Positions 46,495 to 57,759 of a stretch of 64,000 nucleotides of DNA are shown here, piece after piece. Origin of the DNA: Cadophora sp. MPI-SDFR-AT-0126 (taxonomy: Eukaryota > Ascomycota > Leotiomycetes > Helotiales > Ploettnerulaceae); the NCBI GenBank assembly GCA_020747065.1, contig JAGMVK010000001.1, positions 1,984,001 to 2,048,000 of the forward strand, written 5' to 3'. Each line of letters begins with the position of its first letter. Position 1 is the stretch's first letter. Below the pieces are notes generated by a model, which saw only the letters and a program-made list of their open reading frames with translations, was not told the origin of the DNA and made no database searches. The translations under genes and the position numbers were made by a program.

Positions 46495-48518
46495 ATGAGG
46501 TTCTCGCCCCTCGTACTGGTAACGGTCGGTGCGGCTTTGGTGAGCGCTCATGAACACCATTACCACGGCGGAGAAGAAAAAGAAATCCCGTTGCATGAGA
46601 GGGAGTTTGTGAGGGACTCGGCGGAGGAGTTGGAGAGGAAGTGGGGGTTTGAGGTTGGTCTTTTCACTTGTTATTCTACTTCCATTGTATTATTGTTTGG
46701 AAAGTGTTTTGCAAATAGATCGGATTATTTTCGCGCTTAGACTTTTTTCTGTTCGAAGGTGGGGGCAGAAGAAGTCTTCAAGTTGGGAATTCGGAGCGGG
46801 ATTTCGTGATTTGTGCGTGTGTTGTTTGTCTTCTGGTCAATGTTGAGATCTACCTACTGCAGACTGGGATAAGTGTTATTTGTCTGCGCTGGTTCTATGA
46901 TATCCATCTCTTTTTCTTTATCTCTTGGCGAGAGTATGAATGAAAGATTCAATGCATTTGCATAACTGCTCTGGGTTGGCTTTGGCTATGTTTACGAGCT
47001 CGATCCAATGCTAGAAAGTACCTGAGGATGAACAAGCGGTGTTGTCATGTATTTACATATTTATTGGTCGTAGATAAATTTCGCCGTCTTGGTCTCTCAC
47101 GAAGGATGGAAACGGCTCCTGATCTTGCTATTAGCACTTTAGGAGAGAAGTGAACATCCCAGTATCATCTTTGCGTAGTGGCATGTTGACTTTTGAGCTC
47201 CTCAACGCCCCTTTCCTCTCTAATTTTGTCTGAGTAGTGCCTAGTCGAAGCACTCACTGACAGAATGATCACTTCCAATTTTCTTGTGATTTGCTGCTCC
47301 GTTACATCTCATTTGCAATCTTCCAACTGTGTTTGTTCACTTCAAAGATCAAAGACTAATGTGAAAGGCAGTGGGGTTTCAACGGCGTCAACTCATTCGC
47401 ACATCTAGAACATGTCAAGTGTCTCACCAAACCAGAGACACAATTTGATATCGGTATCATTGGAGTTCCATTCGACACAGCTGTTAGTTACAGACCAGGT
47501 CCGTCCTCTATCATACTTCCCCTTAGTCTTTCTAACATCAACAGGCGCTCGATTCGGTCCTCGTGCGATCCGAGCAGCTTCTTCCCGCCAAACATCTTTT
47601 CGAGGCTTCAATGCTCGGGCAGCAATAAATCCCTACTCATCATGGGCCACTATCCTCGACTGCGGTGACATCCCCGTCACTCCCCTCGACAACGCCATGG
47701 CACTCACTCAAATGACATCCGCCTACCTCGAACTCGGACACCGCGACCCCCTCTCCTCAACCCTCAAATACCCCAAACTCATCTCCCTCGGCGGCGACCA
47801 CTCACTCGCCCTCGCCGCTCTCCGCGGCCTAAATAAAGTCCACGGCGGCCCTATCGCAGTCCTCCACTTCGACGCCCACCTCGACACATGGCACCCAGCA
47901 AAATACCCCTCTCCATGGCCAAGTGACCAAGCACAGTTCAACCATGGCAGCATGTTCTGGATTGCTTCCAACGAGGGGTTGATATTGAACGGCTCGTCCG
48001 TCCATGCCGGCCTCCGCACTCGCCTCTCAGGCGACGACTGGGCCGACTTCGAAGACGACACCAATCAAGGCTTTCTGCGCATCTCTTCAGACGACATTGA
48101 CGATCTAGGTACGAAAGGAGTTATATCCTCCATCTTAAACCGCATCGGCACCACAACACCCGTCTATCTCTCCGTCGACATCGACGTGCTCGATCCAGGC
48201 CTCGCACCCGGTACCGGCACGCCCGAAGCAGGCGGCTGGACGAGTCGCGAACTGATTAAGATTCTGAGGGGCATTGAGGGGTTGAATGTTGTCGGCGCGG
48301 ATATTGTTGAGGTTGCGCCTGCGTATGATGGTATTGGCGAGCAGACTGCGTTGGCGGGCGCGCAGGTTGCGTATGAAATTTTGACGAGTATTGTTAAGAG
48401 GGGATTGGTGGATATGGGGAGGGAGAGTGAGGTGAGGATTAGAGATGGAACGGGGATGCTGGGGACGGGCGAGGTGGTGAAGGAGAAGGTCGGCGGCAAG
48501 GGGAAGGATGAACTGTGA
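46495..48518 (+). CDS. Secreted agmatinase-like ureohydrolase (arginase family)
   Basis: Exons 46495-46653, 47372-47498 and 47545-48518; 419 aa. The N-terminus [18 protein letters not shown] is a typical signal peptide, followed by a His-rich segment ([10 protein letters not shown]). The three manganese-binding signatures are intact: [22 protein letters not shown], and [27 protein letters not shown] matches the agmatinase rather than arginase subgroup, whose members cleave agmatine or related guanidino compounds to urea and an amine. Exon 1 to exon 2 reads [17 protein letters not shown], phase 0, across an unusually long 718-bp intron with donor GTTGGT. A further small exon or an alternative first exon inside it cannot be excluded. 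The secreted form suggests extracellular use of guanidino compounds, which is an inference. Confidence 0.9.
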
Positions 48519-49264
48519 GGAGTGGAGAGGTGGGAAAGGAGAAGATAGTGCGTTGGAGTGTAGATGGCTGATGAGCATCATACAGAAAAGGAGAGGTGCA
48601 AGTATTTGTAGACGAGCGGAGTTGCACTGGGTAAGAGAATATTTTATTTATCTGGCGTTTGATGATGAATGGGGCAGGCCGACAATAGTAACGGATTACG
48701 ATCTCGATGACTGTAAGTGAGAACGACAGCAACGTCTCGGACAAATTCTGGAAATAAACTAATTTATTCAAGTATCTCCGTTCTCGCAATCTTCGGTATC
48801 AACCTGTCGTAAGTTATTTTTGGCTTGCCCTTTGCTATCTCATCTGTCTCTAGTCGCTGGGAAAACAGATGAAGTTCTACAAGGCACTGCCCAATCTCTC
48901 AAACTTACAAGAATTCTTCAGAGACTGCTCAGAGGAAAAACTACAACATAATTTTTCAACTGTACTGTACTCTTGTTGTAGAAATTAGAAATATAAGTCG
49001 CATCTTCTTCGAACAAAGAGGAACGAGACTTGTCCTACGTCCATCGGATAGAAGCTGAGTGCAGCTGTCCGTTTGCAATCCTCGCTTGCGGCATTGGATG
49101 AAGCGGGCGTTTGGTACAGTAAGTTGCCCGAGGGCATTATGAGATGCAACATCGACCCACAACAGGAAGCAAATGTTCTAGAAATAAGTACTGCTGTCCT
49201 CCACCGGATTTGCGACATGTTCTGCCTACTGTTCTCTTAGACACGTCTGTCAAGTAAATTTCCA
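48519..49264. other. Intergenic spacer
   Basis: The 3' region of the agmatinase-like gene and the promoter of the next gene. No supported coding sequence. Confidence 0.5.
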
Positions 49265-50101
49265 ATGTCCGTCGAACCTTCGAAATTTCGAGATCGTATT
49301 GAAGCGAAACATGCAGTACCAAGAGACTCACCTGCTCTTGACACAACAGTCATCGACGAAAACCTCGTCGCCTCCATTTCCCGGCTCCTGACTGACCACG
49401 GCATCCCCTGCATTTTATGGGGAAATTATCTTCTTACAGTTTATGGAGTTCCGTCAATTGTTAATGTGAGTGCTTGACTTTACCCTATCTAGACCCACGG
49501 CGTTGACTTGATGTAGTCCATCGATTTTATGGTTCCCGATGAAATGGTTGCGGCATCAGTATCAGCGCTTTCAAATACTGGGTTAGCGACTTGCAGTGAA
49601 CCAAAGACATGCACTGTTGTGGCTGAATCACGGGCATCGCCACCTCCCGCAGCTCATTACCACATCATCGACTCGGAGCTTTCAGTATGCATATACCAGA
49701 AATCGTCGGCATTTTGGTTTCTCCCAAGCTTAGAACTATCTTGCACATCGAAATCTCAGCCGGCAGATATCATCTTGGCTTCTGACTCCCGCCTTCCAGG
49801 TCCACGACCGGGCAGGGGACATGGCCGTTTCAAAGCAGACACCTTCCCTGTATGCATTCCGAGTGCGCACCGTCTTTTAGAAGCATACCTTCGACTTATT
49901 GCGAAGCCACGAGAACCCGATTACGAGTGTTTCTGGATGTCTATGGAGATCTACATTGAGGAATATGTGGACAGAGATGGATATTTGGATGAAACTGCTT
50001 TGGATAGTCGGTGCAGACTGTTCTATTCAGCCTTCAAAGCCGGCAAGAAACCCATTGAGATTCTTGCAGAAATGAAGGCTAGTCCTTTATCTGTGGAATG
50101 A
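49265..50101 (+). CDS. Hypothetical protein, ascomycete family of unknown function
   Basis: Exons 49265-49465 and 49517-50101 joined over a 51-bp intron (GTGAGT...GATGTAG); 261 aa. The junction reads VPSIVN-SIDFMVPDEMV. The core HGIPCILWGNYLLTVYGVPS followed by SIDFMVPDE is laid out like the strand-turn-strand with an acidic residue of nucleotidyltransferase-fold proteins (G-x-x-x-x-x-x-G...D). However, no G-S/D-x-D catalytic motif is clear, so I do not assign activity. Later blocks are YHIIDSELSVCIYQKSSAFW and VCIPSAHRLLEAYLRLIAKP. No signal peptide or membrane span, so it is probably cytosolic. A tRNA gene follows 645 bp downstream on the same strand. Confidence 0.7.
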
Positions 50102-50745
50102 ATGATATCTTAGAAATTGTAACAACTTTCACCATGATTCATTGGTATCGCGGAGCCGAAAAAGTCGCAGCGTCTTTCGAAACAGGCACGGTACTGGCAT
50201 TGTGAGTCTTCATTTGACATACTCATGCGTGGAGAGTGGATATGAAAGGTTTGGAGGAAAGAAGATAGGGAAGGGAGGATAAACAATTAGATATAATGAC
50301 TAATATCCTGAATCTCGAGGTGATAGAGGGCAGCAATATTAAAGTATTTCAGAAAGTGAGAATCAGAGAAGCTGTTCTTGACCAGACTTGCTCTTGGCTT
50401 TCCTGCAATCTACTAGGGTCCTGTGCAGGAATCTGTGGCCGCCACCCAGACCCTGACATTACTACATAGTAGACTTGTTGAATAATTACAGAACATCCAA
50501 GCGTAGTAAAATGAGTAAGATAAAAATCATTATATACTATATCTACTTTAAGTAAGATTTACAAGAAGGTCGCGGACGTATTCAATTGTTAGAAGTAATA
50601 GAAGTTTGGGGCCGGCCCACAAATTCCGGCTGGTCCCAAGCCAAGAGCAGGGGGGGGCGACACTTGAAAAATTTTACTGAGTATAATAATTAAAATAACA
50701 AACTTTCTGCCACAAATCAGCCTCTGACTCGCTCAGTTGGCTACA
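50102..50745. other. Spacer upstream of the tRNA gene
   Basis: AT-rich DNA with a short G run near 50651. No gene is visible. Confidence 0.6.
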
Positions 50746-50784
50746 CCCTCGGTCGTCTAGTTGGTTTATGGCGTCCGGCTGTAA

Positions 50785-50796
50785 TTGTTCAGTCTC
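50785..50796 (+). other. Canonical tRNA-Tyr anticodon-loop intron
   Basis: Twelve nucleotides directly 3' of position 37, the place where tRNA splicing endonuclease acts. Removing it leaves a seven-base loop CTGTAAA. Confidence 0.8.
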
Positions 50797-50811
50797 ACCG
50801 GAATGTCGCGC

Positions 50812-50870
50812 GTAAGTGCCACATCCACAAAATACAAATTTCTCTCAGACAGCTGTTAACAGTTGTACAG
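50812..50870 (+). other. 59-bp mRNA-type intron-like insertion in the T arm
   Basis: The 5' end is GTAAGT, the 3' end TTGTACAG, with TGTTAAC 11 nt before the end as a branch-like site. Length and signals match the mRNA introns of neighbouring genes. The exact edge is ambiguous by one G. Confidence 0.75.
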
Positions 50871-50891
50871 GTTCGACTCGCGCCTGAGGGA

Positions 50892-51488
50892 CATCTCTTT
50901 TTGGATCTTTTTGGTTTGGCTGGGCTTGTGGGAATCATCCGGCAAGCGAAGATGCTTTTAGTGTGGTGTAGTGTGGGGGTGTACCAGTGAATTTAATGGT
51001 CAATAGTGGGTGCATCGGTGGCGCAGCTCAACCTTCTTATCCGTGGGCTTGATCCCTCGCTAAAGTTCTTGGGTCAACCTTACTGTTTACATCCATTTGG
51101 AGAGCTACTAGCGGCTCGTCTATCCTTCTATTTGCTATTCTTATAATTTTGGATACTCATAAGATTAAGTATAAAGTTAAATAATCCATGTTCAAATCTA
51201 TGATTCATCTCAGGTCCGCGAGGATATTGCTCGCAGTGCAGCACTGTCGGGACTATCCATTTATGATGATCACCAATCCTATCGTAATCATCACAGAACA
51301 GACAAGGAGCATCCAAATACAGATATTCATCTGCTTTGCTTCATCTTACGTTGCTCCCATAGTATTCTGACACTGCTATCCCCTACTCTAACTGATTGTC
51401 TCACGGTCACAACTCACAAGTCATATATCAAACAGGTCCATTGAATATATATCTATTAAAAGGTACATACTAATTTTTGGCACCGCGT
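50892..51488. other. Spacer with possible tRNA relic
   Basis: At about 51010-51066, TGGCGCAGC resembles a box A and GGCTTGATCCC a box B, only about 25 bp apart. No acceptor stem can be built, so at most this is a deleted tRNA remnant. The rest is 3' flank of the transporter pseudogene. Confidence 0.35.
50898..50902 (+). terminator. RNA polymerase III terminator of tRNA-Tyr
   Basis: T5 run seven bases after the discriminator base, with a second T5 at 50908-50912. Confidence 0.7.
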
Positions 51489-53639
51489 CTACGATACAAT
51501 ACCCGAATCCTCGCCCCTCGCAGACCGCCTCTTCATTACCGAGAATTGCAACCACCGCCCCAATCCTATCCTCCGACCACCCCGCTCCTCCCTAATAATC
51601 TTACCCTGCTGCCCCTTCTCAACCGTCCCACCAATAACTCGTCCCTTAACACCCTGTTCCATCTTATCAAGATCATAATTCCTCATCAGCAAGCTCAGCA
51701 AGAAGATCGGCACTGTAACGCAAATCGCGATGACGAGCAGTGTGTGCATCGTCTCCTGATACGCTCTATTGATCGCCTCGCGCTCAGGCGAGCCCATAGC
51801 ATACACAACAGCATTGTTGATATTGTTGTAGATCGCTGTTGCGTTGCTCTTTACCGCCTCGGGAAGATACTGGTTCAGTTTCGTCGGAATGTTCTTACTC
51901 CAGATTGCACCGGAAATTGCTGAGCCAACTGCACCACCGAGCTCAACGCAAGTGAGGAACACAGCTGTGGTGACAGCGACGTGCCGATGGTCTGTGCTGG
52001 TTTGGACTCCTAGTTGTGCTGGGACGTTGATCATGCCTCCGCCGATACCAACTGCAATTTGTGTGCCGACTAGAGCGCCAGTTGAGACACCCATGGTCCG
52101 GTATCTGATCATGAGACCGATGCCCATGATGTAAATGCATGTGCCAAGTAAAACATATGGCTTGTAGTATTTGGTGTATTTGATAAAGAAGGAGATGATA
52201 ATGGAGGAGACGGTTGAGGAGAAGGAGAAAGTTTGGACGATTCGGCCGGCGGATGTGACGGATTCGCCTTGTACGACGATAAGATATGAGTAGAAATATG
52301 GCTGAACGGAAAGGTAGAATACCACTACATGATGTCAGAAGTGGAGATTATACAATGCAGCGGAACTTACTGAAGTAGAAGAACCCAACACCACAGCCAG
52401 CACTGCAAGTGCGAGACTTGAGGAGATGCATTGGAATCAATGGGTGCGGAGCGAGCGTCTTAATGTTCTCCCAGAATGGAAAAACAACGAAACAACTTAT
52501 CCCGATGACAAGCATGGCGATGATTTTCCCGGATGCCCATCCAAATGACTATCTTGATGCGATAGTGAGGGATATGAGGATGAGTGCAAATGCTGCACTC
52601 AGAAGAAGGATACCGCCCATATCAAGGTCGAACCACAGATGCTTCACGACCTGCCACGCGCTCATGCCCTTGAATTGAGATTCGGTAGTCAAGCCAATCT
52701 TTTTTGCTTTGCGATTATTCAAAAACAAAGACAGCGCAAGCGGCATAAACATAACCGGCAAAATGACACACCAGATTCCATACCCCCATCTCCACGTCGT
52801 CGTGCTCAAAATATCATTCCCAATCAGCGACCCAATCCAGACCGTGATCAAGAACGGAATATCCGGTAAACTAGATCACAGCGCCCTATTCAACAGATCA
52901 CTCGTATCAGCGATGGAAATCTGCTGCAGGATCTGCAACCCCGTGCTGCCTGCCGAGTAGAAGATCTGGGCTGCGGCGAAGGTCTCGACGTTCGTGGAGA
53001 CGGCCATTTGGATGTAGCCGGGGACGTAAAGGAGGATGGTGCAGGAGAAGGCTTCGAGACGACCGAATACGTCGGCTACTTTGGCCATGGGCGTTTTGAT
53101 CACAGCTGAATCTCGTAAATATTTGTAGAACATAGAGAGGGAAATAGTAAGATCGCACCATTAACCACTCCTTGCACCACATAGACGGTCGAGATCAAAG
53201 AATGTGTTTGGAAGGAACTCGTCGCGAATACCGATACTGACTGAACTTGCCCTTCCAGAGACGTCGAGAATGCCATAAGGAAGATACCAGCAGCAGTCAG
53301 TCAACCTATCAACCAATCCTAGGAAAATGTTATTCAAAAAAAGGAGGAAAAAAAGGCACGAACGCACCTGATATAAGCAAATATCAAACCCCATTTCGTC
53401 CATGTCATGGCCACGGCCTCCATATTCCTCACACCATTCTGCGTATCTTCATCTGGTGTACTAGCCCCAGGGCTATGTATTGACTCGGCATCGAAATTCT
53501 CGACGTCTTTTTGATTAACCTGTCCATTTCCGCGGTGAGCAGTACTGCTTCCGCTTTGTACAGAAGGCTGGCTTTCGGATCGGCAGTCAGAGAGAGTGTC
53601 CATCTGGACATCTTTCTGTTCGCGTGGTGTGGGATCCAT
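51489..53639 (-). pseudogene. Siderophore-iron transporter (SIT/MirB-like MFS), disrupted
   Basis: Exons by homology-style reading: 53639-53368, 53305-53159, 53105-52371 and 52324-51489, which would give about 660 residues. It starts MDPTPREQKDVQMD, with EAVAMTWTKWGLIFAYI leading into the first helix, then FLMAFSTSLEGQVQSVSVFA, the SIT motif MAKVADVFGRLEAF, SIADTSDLLNRAL and VQPYFYSYLIVVQGESVTSA. Three lesions are visible: a duplicated 4-bp ACTG (plus-strand 53294-53301) that shifts exon 2 out of frame; a TGA at 52878-52876 between LLNRAL and SSLPDIPFL; and a TAG at 52551-52549 between TIASR and SFGWASGK. The same frame continues on both sides of each stop. The intact family exchanges ferric siderophores for protons at the plasma membrane. 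All introns keep good GT-AG signals, so decay seems recent. Confidence 0.85.
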
Positions 53640-54645
53640 CTTATGCTAACCAAACCCTGATTGACTTCAACAAGTAATCATGAGGACGAGAAACAAGAAG
53701 TGCAGAGATACATTTCAGAAAAAGAAAAGAATGTAAATCTGATTATTGTCTGGAGATCTGATAAGATGGGTGTGGAAGGCCCTTAGTGCTAGACTAGGAG
53801 ATCGTCATCCCATCGGTCCCAAGGATCTGCGAATTCGCGCGTGCAACTGCGTGCAGAGTGGTTTTAGTGATGGCGCCAGTTCAGTCCGTCGATTAGACTG
53901 TTGCAGTTTATGACGGAAGCCAACGGGAATGGCGGCAAGGAGGAAGATTGGAGGAGGGAAATGTCGGACATCATCACTGTCGCGATTTGAGACTGGGAAC
54001 TTTGAATGTTGACTTGTAGGAGCGAAGTAGTAGTCTCAAGGAATCAAATAGTGCTACCTCAATAAGTCATTGATTTGACGAGAAAAAATAAAATGGTTTG
54101 GAGGAGAGGCAAAAGGGGAAAACATTAAAGTTCATTTTGAAGAAAATAGTGGGCTGGGCTGCGGTACGCTTAATTGCCAACTCCCGGCACCATGGTAGCA
54201 AGCAGCCGTCCATCATTAGACCCATTAGTATTAGCCACGATACAATTCTGTCTTTCGTATTTCTTTCCAAGACTTTCTGATGCTGGAAACATATGTGGCA
54301 GAAAAAGTCAGAATTCAAAGAAGACTCGTAAAAACCTAGAAAATGGAAATGTATGAAAAGAAAAAGAAGACTTTATGGGGATCATTAAACGAGAATCCAA
54401 AAGCTACATCAACACAGGAGTTTAAAACAAAGAAACCACGCGTTAGAATGCCTCAGAGCACCTGCAATACCTAGAACAGGCTACCAGACTTAAGAGGTGG
54501 AAGTGTCTATCTATAAAAAGTCTATCAAAGTCTTCAACCCCTCCTCCCACGCTTCTTCCACACATAAGGCATGATATCCGTCTGATGTATTCCATGGAGA
54601 ATATCAAAACGACAATTCCACCCAGCCTATCAAAAAACCACCATC
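53640..54645. other. Spacer between transporter pseudogene promoter and MFS gene 3' end
   Basis: The former promoter of the SIT gene and the 3' region of the next gene. No further gene is supported. Confidence 0.5.
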
Positions 54646-56785
54646 TCACAACGAGTACCTAAAATACGGATTCTTCACGTCCGTCACGTCCCTCTCCCCC
54701 ATCTCCCTCCCCAACCTTTCCATCTCCTCCAAACTAATCCCACTCTCCCTCGCCATCCTCTCCCTCTTCCGATTCTGCCACATATACCATCCCCTCCACG
54801 CACAAATACACACAAACTCCATGCCCAAACAGATACTCGCCCCGATCGTCCCGGGGATGTACTGCGGCGCGTCCTTTGTCCGGAAGATCTGACTGCCGCA
54901 CATGTTGCCCACGCAGTAGCCCAGGAACGTGCTGGACGAGATGATGGTCTTCTTGGTGCGGCCGGAGATGTTGGAGGGGATAAGGGTCCAGGCTAGGAAG
55001 AGGGAGAGTACGGTGGGCACGGTCATGAAGTAGAGGCCCCATTTTGTCCATTTTAGGGAGGGGGAGGAGGGGAGGAGGGAGAGGGAGAGGAGCCCGATGA
55101 AGGGGGGAAGGGTGGCGAGGGCCATGATGTACATGCGTCTGTTGGGGACTGCGCGGGTGTAGAAGCCGACGATTACGAAGAGGATTAGGGACATGACTGT
55201 GTTGTGTTAGTTAGTTCTAAACTAGCAGACTTGCGAAAGAATGTAGATATGTGCGTACCAGAACGTGGAATTCCAACGAGGAGGACTTGGAGTTGTGTGA
55301 AGCCGAAGGATTTATACATCAGGGAACCGAAGGTGGTGATGCCACTATCAAGATCTGTTAGTTGATTTCATCTCTCTGACTCGGGAGGAGGATATACCCA
55401 TTTGGAACGGAGCTCAAGAAAGCGTTGAGCGTGGAGAAATACAAAACAGGGTCCTTCAAAGCCTCAACAACCTGATCCCAATTCCACTTCGTACCCGTGA
55501 CATCGCGGCCGGCTTTATTACTGACGATTCTCGCAGCACTGCATCTCAACTCGTCAGTCTCCACCTCCCATTTAAAACGAAGAACATCAAAGGGAAAACA
55601 CAATCGGGGGGATACGTACGCCATTCTCTTCTCATCCTGATTCATCCACCGTACCTCCTTCGGACTCCCCAACAACAAAAAGCACACCAAAGCAGCCACA
55701 ATCGTCGACGCCCCCAAAAACAGCGAAATGCACCTCCACGCCGCAATGCCCCCGTACTTCTCCGCGTGCGTCCCGATCCCGTACATCACCAGATCGGCGA
55801 TGACGCCGAACCCGGCATTGGCGGATTGGAAGAACAGGGAGCGCGAGGAGTGCTCTTCGGTGCGGTACCACGTGCCGATTACTAAGATGAAGCCTGGCGA
55901 GATCGTACACTCAAAGAACCCCTGGAGGGTGCGCAGGACCATTAAGTGTGTCCAGTTTTGGGCGGCGGCGATGCTGATTACGCAGATTCCTGTGGGAAAG
56001 AGGGGGTTTTAGTGGGTTTGTTTGTTTGTTCGGATGATGGGATGTTAAGCGAGAGAGGGGGAGGGAGGGAAGGAGGGAGAGGAAACGTACCCCAGCAGAG
56101 CATGTAGATGCTCAGGGTTCGGCCAAGAGCCCATCGTTGGAGGAGGAAGTTGGAGGGGAATTCGCCGCAGAGGTATGCGAGGTAGAACCTATTCGGATGA
56201 ATTGTTAGTGGCTGGCTCCTTTCTAATCATGCAATATAATTTAATGGTACGGGGTAGCTCACATGGTAGTCAGCCATTGGTATTGCTGGCCAACTAGATT
56301 TGTGTCTTCTCGAATTCCGAAAAGCTGGATACATTAGCTTCTAGTCAAAGCTTGAGGAGTAGGGCTTTTAGACATACCGCTTGGGTTCCGAGGGATGTCT
56401 TGTCTGTTTGCTGGATACCGTAGCATATCCACCTATTAATGTCAGAAAGTGTTTGGTGATAAGAGGAAGTGGCATACATGAGCGGCAGGAGATATCTGTC
56501 GATCTTCTTGAGCAGTTTCTTGTAGTCCTCCGGAGTGTAGTCTTGGCGGCACGTCAGCTTATATCGCAGCTTTCAAGCAAATTGTAGAACTGAAAGTAAG
56601 GGGGATGCGTTGATTGGACACATACCGGACTCTCTGATTTCATCCCCATCTTCAACAACGACAACATCGACATCGCCTTCCGAAGAACTCTTCTCATGCT
56701 TCTCGTCAATCGGGTATTTCTCATCAAGTGACGGTTGCTCCGATTGTGTTACTAGCGTCACGCCATGGTTATCTGTTGAAGCCAT
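54646..56785 (-). CDS. MFS transporter, allantoate permease (Dal5/ACS) family
   Basis: Nine exons (56785-56626, 56541-56478, 56432-56378, 56324-56263, 56188-56091, 55989-55620, 55538-55398, 55344-55259, 55196-54646) give an uninterrupted 528 aa. The cytosolic N-terminus is acidic. Diagnostic blocks are DYKKLLKKIDRYLLPLMWIC, YGIQQTDKTSLGTQA, QYQWLTTMFYLAYLCGEFPS (the family's helix-2 region), LRTLQGFFECTISPGFILVI, and NAFLSSVPNGGITTFGSLMY. About 12 membrane helices are expected. Members of this anion:cation symporter family import allantoate, ureidosuccinate, nicotinate, biotin precursors, pantothenate or dipeptides; the substrate cannot be told from sequence. Dense short introns fit other fungal members. 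In contrast to its SIT neighbour, every junction is in phase and there is no stop. Confidence 0.9.
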
Positions 56786-57759
56786 TGTGATTGCTCAAAT
56801 ACAATCAAGTCAATTGACAAAGTCCAATCACAAACCTAGAGAAGAAAGTTCGAAAAGACGACAAGCAGTAAACGACATCCCAGCAACTCTTGCTGGGTCA
56901 TACATTATATACGCAGACATCTCACCACCCTCGCCCTCGCCATCGTTATCAAAACCCAGTCCTCCAACTCCGAGATAGCGAGGATATGCCCGTAACGTAG
57001 CCGTTGCCAAGCTGATAATATGTACGTTGCCCGCCAGCCAGGCCGTCACCGTACAGCTGAAGCGGAGGCAGGGACTGCCAGGGAGGGGAGGATAAGAGAT
57101 CTTGTGGCTGGATGGCTGGCTGGCTGGCTTGGTGGTGTTGAACAGGGAGGGGTATGATCATACTATGATGAGGGTCCTTGTTATCACAGCTATCTCGATG
57201 TGGAGACCCTGTAGAGGGAACAACAAGAACAGGGCTGGCTACCACCCCCACCATCCTATCATGACCGGCAGTTTGTGTAGGTACCCCATTCTTGGCGCTA
57301 GAGTTTCGGAATTCCCGCCTGCAATTCGAGGTCTGTGTTATGTGAACAGAAGGAGGGGTGAGGCTGCAAGGGTGCGAATAAAAGAATGGCCGCGGCGTGG
57401 ATTTGTTTGGGTCCCGGAGAACTTGCTGAATGGGATGAGTGACAGGTGAAATTGTGGGGATAGATGATAATAGACTTTAGAGAAGTGATGCGCGTCGCAT
57501 CATGCAAAATGTATAATGGAGATAAGCCTTTGGTCATCACTTGGTGACACATAGAGTAGAAAGAAGGGAGAGAAACAACCGCGGCTCCCACATGCGTGAA
57601 TGCTTAGTATTGGTATTGGTACAGCCTGTCGAACCGCAATTCGCGGTTCGCGACCTGTTATATTGAAACTGCAACTCCCAATCCTGTCTTACCCCCGAAA
57701 CACCATGTCATCCGTACCTTTCTCTTGATATAATACACCTGTTCCAAATCCCAAAGTGC
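56786..57759. other. Spacer with MFS promoter
   Basis: TGGC tandem units at about 57112-57130 and a perfect 8-bp inverted repeat CGAACCGC/GCGGTTCG at 57630-57637 and 57643-57650. No gene is visible. Confidence 0.55.

Larger units (their letters stand above)
50746..50891 (+). tRNA. tRNA-Tyr(GUA) with two interruptions
   Basis: Acceptor stem CCCTCGG (50746-50752) pairs with CTGAGGG (50884-50890), discriminator A at 50891. C1-G72 and A73 are the eukaryotic tyrosine identity elements. The D stem GTC/GGC encloses the TAGTTGG loop. Anticodon stem TCCGG (50774-50778) pairs with CCGGA (50798-50802). The loop reads CTGTAA, then a 12-nt intron (50785-50796) at the canonical position after base 37, then A. 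Tyrosine tRNAs normally carry such an intron. The T arm is split: GCGC (50808-50811) is separated from G-TTCGACT-CGCGC (50871-50883) by 59 bp. Excising 50812-50870 gives a perfect five-pair T stem. The insert begins GTAAGT and ends ACAG. Box A and an intact box B (GGTTCGACTC) are present, and a T5 terminator follows. It could be functional or a dead copy. Confidence 0.85.
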
